14,147 nt of DNA, taken from the NCBI GenBank assembly GCA_038214685.1, contig JBBQRO010000079.1, positions 1-14,147 on the forward strand, read 5' to 3'. The stretch comes from CADCTB01 sp038214685. GTDB taxonomy: Bacteria; Actinomycetota; Acidimicrobiia; Acidimicrobiales; AC-14. The translations under genes and the position numbers were made by a program. The notes beneath the pieces are model-generated. The model had not been told where the DNA came from. It was given only the letters and a program-made list of their open reading frames with translations, and did no database searches. Below are positions 13,726-14,147 of this stretch, piece by piece; positions within the stretch are counted from its first letter, which is position 1; the number at the start of each line of letters is the position of its first letter.

Positions 13726-13731
13726 AGGTTA
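13726..13731 (-). promoter_or_regulatory. -10 box for the nucleotidyltransferase toxin-antitoxin pair
   Basis: TAACCT on the minus strand, 7 nt before ATG 13718. The corresponding position of the decayed copy reads TGCGCT, consistent with loss of selection there. Confidence 0.45.
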
Positions 13732-14059
13732 CCGACGAAGCGCCGCAGGGACGCGACGGCCGTTTCGCCATCGGCGCTCGTGCTGCGCCCGGCCTTTCGG
13801 ACCGGACACATCCTGGCGCCGCCCGACACGCATTTGTCGCGTTCTGTTGCAGCGCACACCAGTAGTAGAGGCAACAGACCTTCTAGACGATTGCAGGCGG
13901 ATCTCCGTGACGGCCGTTTCCGACCTCCGCTCGGACCCCGATCAGTCCTCAATTAGTCCTCAGTCCTCAGAAAGTCCTCAGTTCAATGGTCTTTGGCGGC
14001 TGTCCTCGGAGATATAACCAGAACTTGTGGATCAGCCACCTGACTCGGGGCGCGGCGTA
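13732..14059. other. intergenic region with repeats and possible promoter
   Basis: No convincing gene. It holds the GTCCTCA repeat array (13944-13981) and an A+T-rich patch, GATATAACC, at 14011-14019. TAACCA (14015-14020) lies 16 nt after TTGGCG (13993-13998), a possible promoter for the gene starting at 14120. Confidence 0.5.
13944..13986. repeat. GTCCTCA repeat array and right copy of the 25-nt direct repeat
   Basis: AGTCCTCA occurs four times, at 13944, 13955, 13962 and 13973 (steps 11, 7, 11). The last two units form AGTCCTCAGAAAGTCCTCAG plus TTCAA (13962-13986), matching the left copy at 12949-12973 with one mismatch. Regular direct repeats near integrase remnants look like recombinase or regulator binding sites. 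Confidence 0.85.
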
Positions 14060-14112
14060 CCTTCCTCGTTGAACCAAAACGAGAGCCAGCGGTGGAACGC
14101 TGGCGAGGAAGG
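14060..14112 (+). promoter_or_regulatory. structured 5' leader that can sequester the Shine-Dalgarno sequence
   Basis: Three perfect inverted repeats: CCTTCCTCG (14060-14068) with CGAGGAAGG (14104-14112); CTCGTT (14065-14070) with AACGAG (14078-14083); and GCCAGCG (14085-14091) with CGCTGGC (14098-14104). They can form either a three-way junction (outer CCTTC/GAAGG stem with two hairpins) or a longer outer stem that excludes the first hairpin. In both, the 3' arm is the GAGGAAGG ribosome-binding site 7 nt before ATG 14120. I match it to no known riboswitch class. Confidence 0.6.
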
Positions 14113-14119
14113 AACGCCG

Positions 14120-14147
14120 ATGTTGAGAGTAGTTGTTGACGACGATG
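14120..14147 (+). CDS. start of a gene cut by the window end, possibly a response regulator
   Basis: ATG 14120 follows an excellent ribosome-binding site (AGGAAGGA). Nine codons are visible, MLRVVVDDD. A hydrophobic strand ending in consecutive Asp residues is how receiver domains of response regulators begin, but nine residues are not enough to be sure. Its leader is structured (14060-14112). Confidence 0.45.

Noticed and set aside
13944..13986. CRISPR array
   Set aside because: Repeat units are only 7-8 nt at 7-11-nt steps with no spacers of normal length and no cas genes.

Overview
The window looks like chromosomal DNA from a high-GC actinobacterium, most likely an Acidimicrobiia-like or related soil/aquatic lineage. 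I infer this from the very G+C-rich codon third positions, frequent GTG starts, TANNNT -10 boxes 6-7 nt in front of start codons (leaderless transcription), and the kinds of families present. I cannot name the species from sequence alone.

Positions 1-9425 hold an exopolysaccharide/cell-surface glycan locus. A plus-strand operon begins before the window: an asparagine-synthetase (glutamine-hydrolysing) family gene, 5'-truncated; three GT4-type glycosyltransferases; and a left-handed beta-helix acyltransferase. All four junctions are 4-nt GTGA/ATGA overlaps, so the five genes are probably translationally coupled. A minus-strand operon meets it tail to tail with a 4-nt overlap: a YdcF/DUF218 membrane protein, a Wzz/BY-kinase chain-length regulator, and a large multi-pass membrane protein that could be the polymerase or a GT-C glycosyltransferase. 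Together the products could assemble, decorate (amidation, acylation), polymerise and length-control a surface polysaccharide.

Positions 9426-11530 hold a small secreted, C-terminally membrane-anchored protein (+), a membrane-anchored HExxH metallopeptidase-like protein (-), and an NAD-dependent UDP-sugar epimerase (+). The epimerase start overlaps the stop of a tiny leader ORF.

Positions 11530-14000 are a toxin-antitoxin/mobile-DNA scrapyard. They hold a decayed copy of a nucleotidyltransferase-type toxin-antitoxin pair (internal deletion plus frameshift), an intact Phd/RelE-type pair, two integrase relics lying in opposite orientations, and an intact copy of the same nucleotidyltransferase pair flanked by 25-nt direct repeats (1 mismatch).

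Positions 14000-14147 carry a structured leader whose helices involve the Shine-Dalgarno sequence of the next gene. That gene is cut off after nine codons and may be a response regulator.
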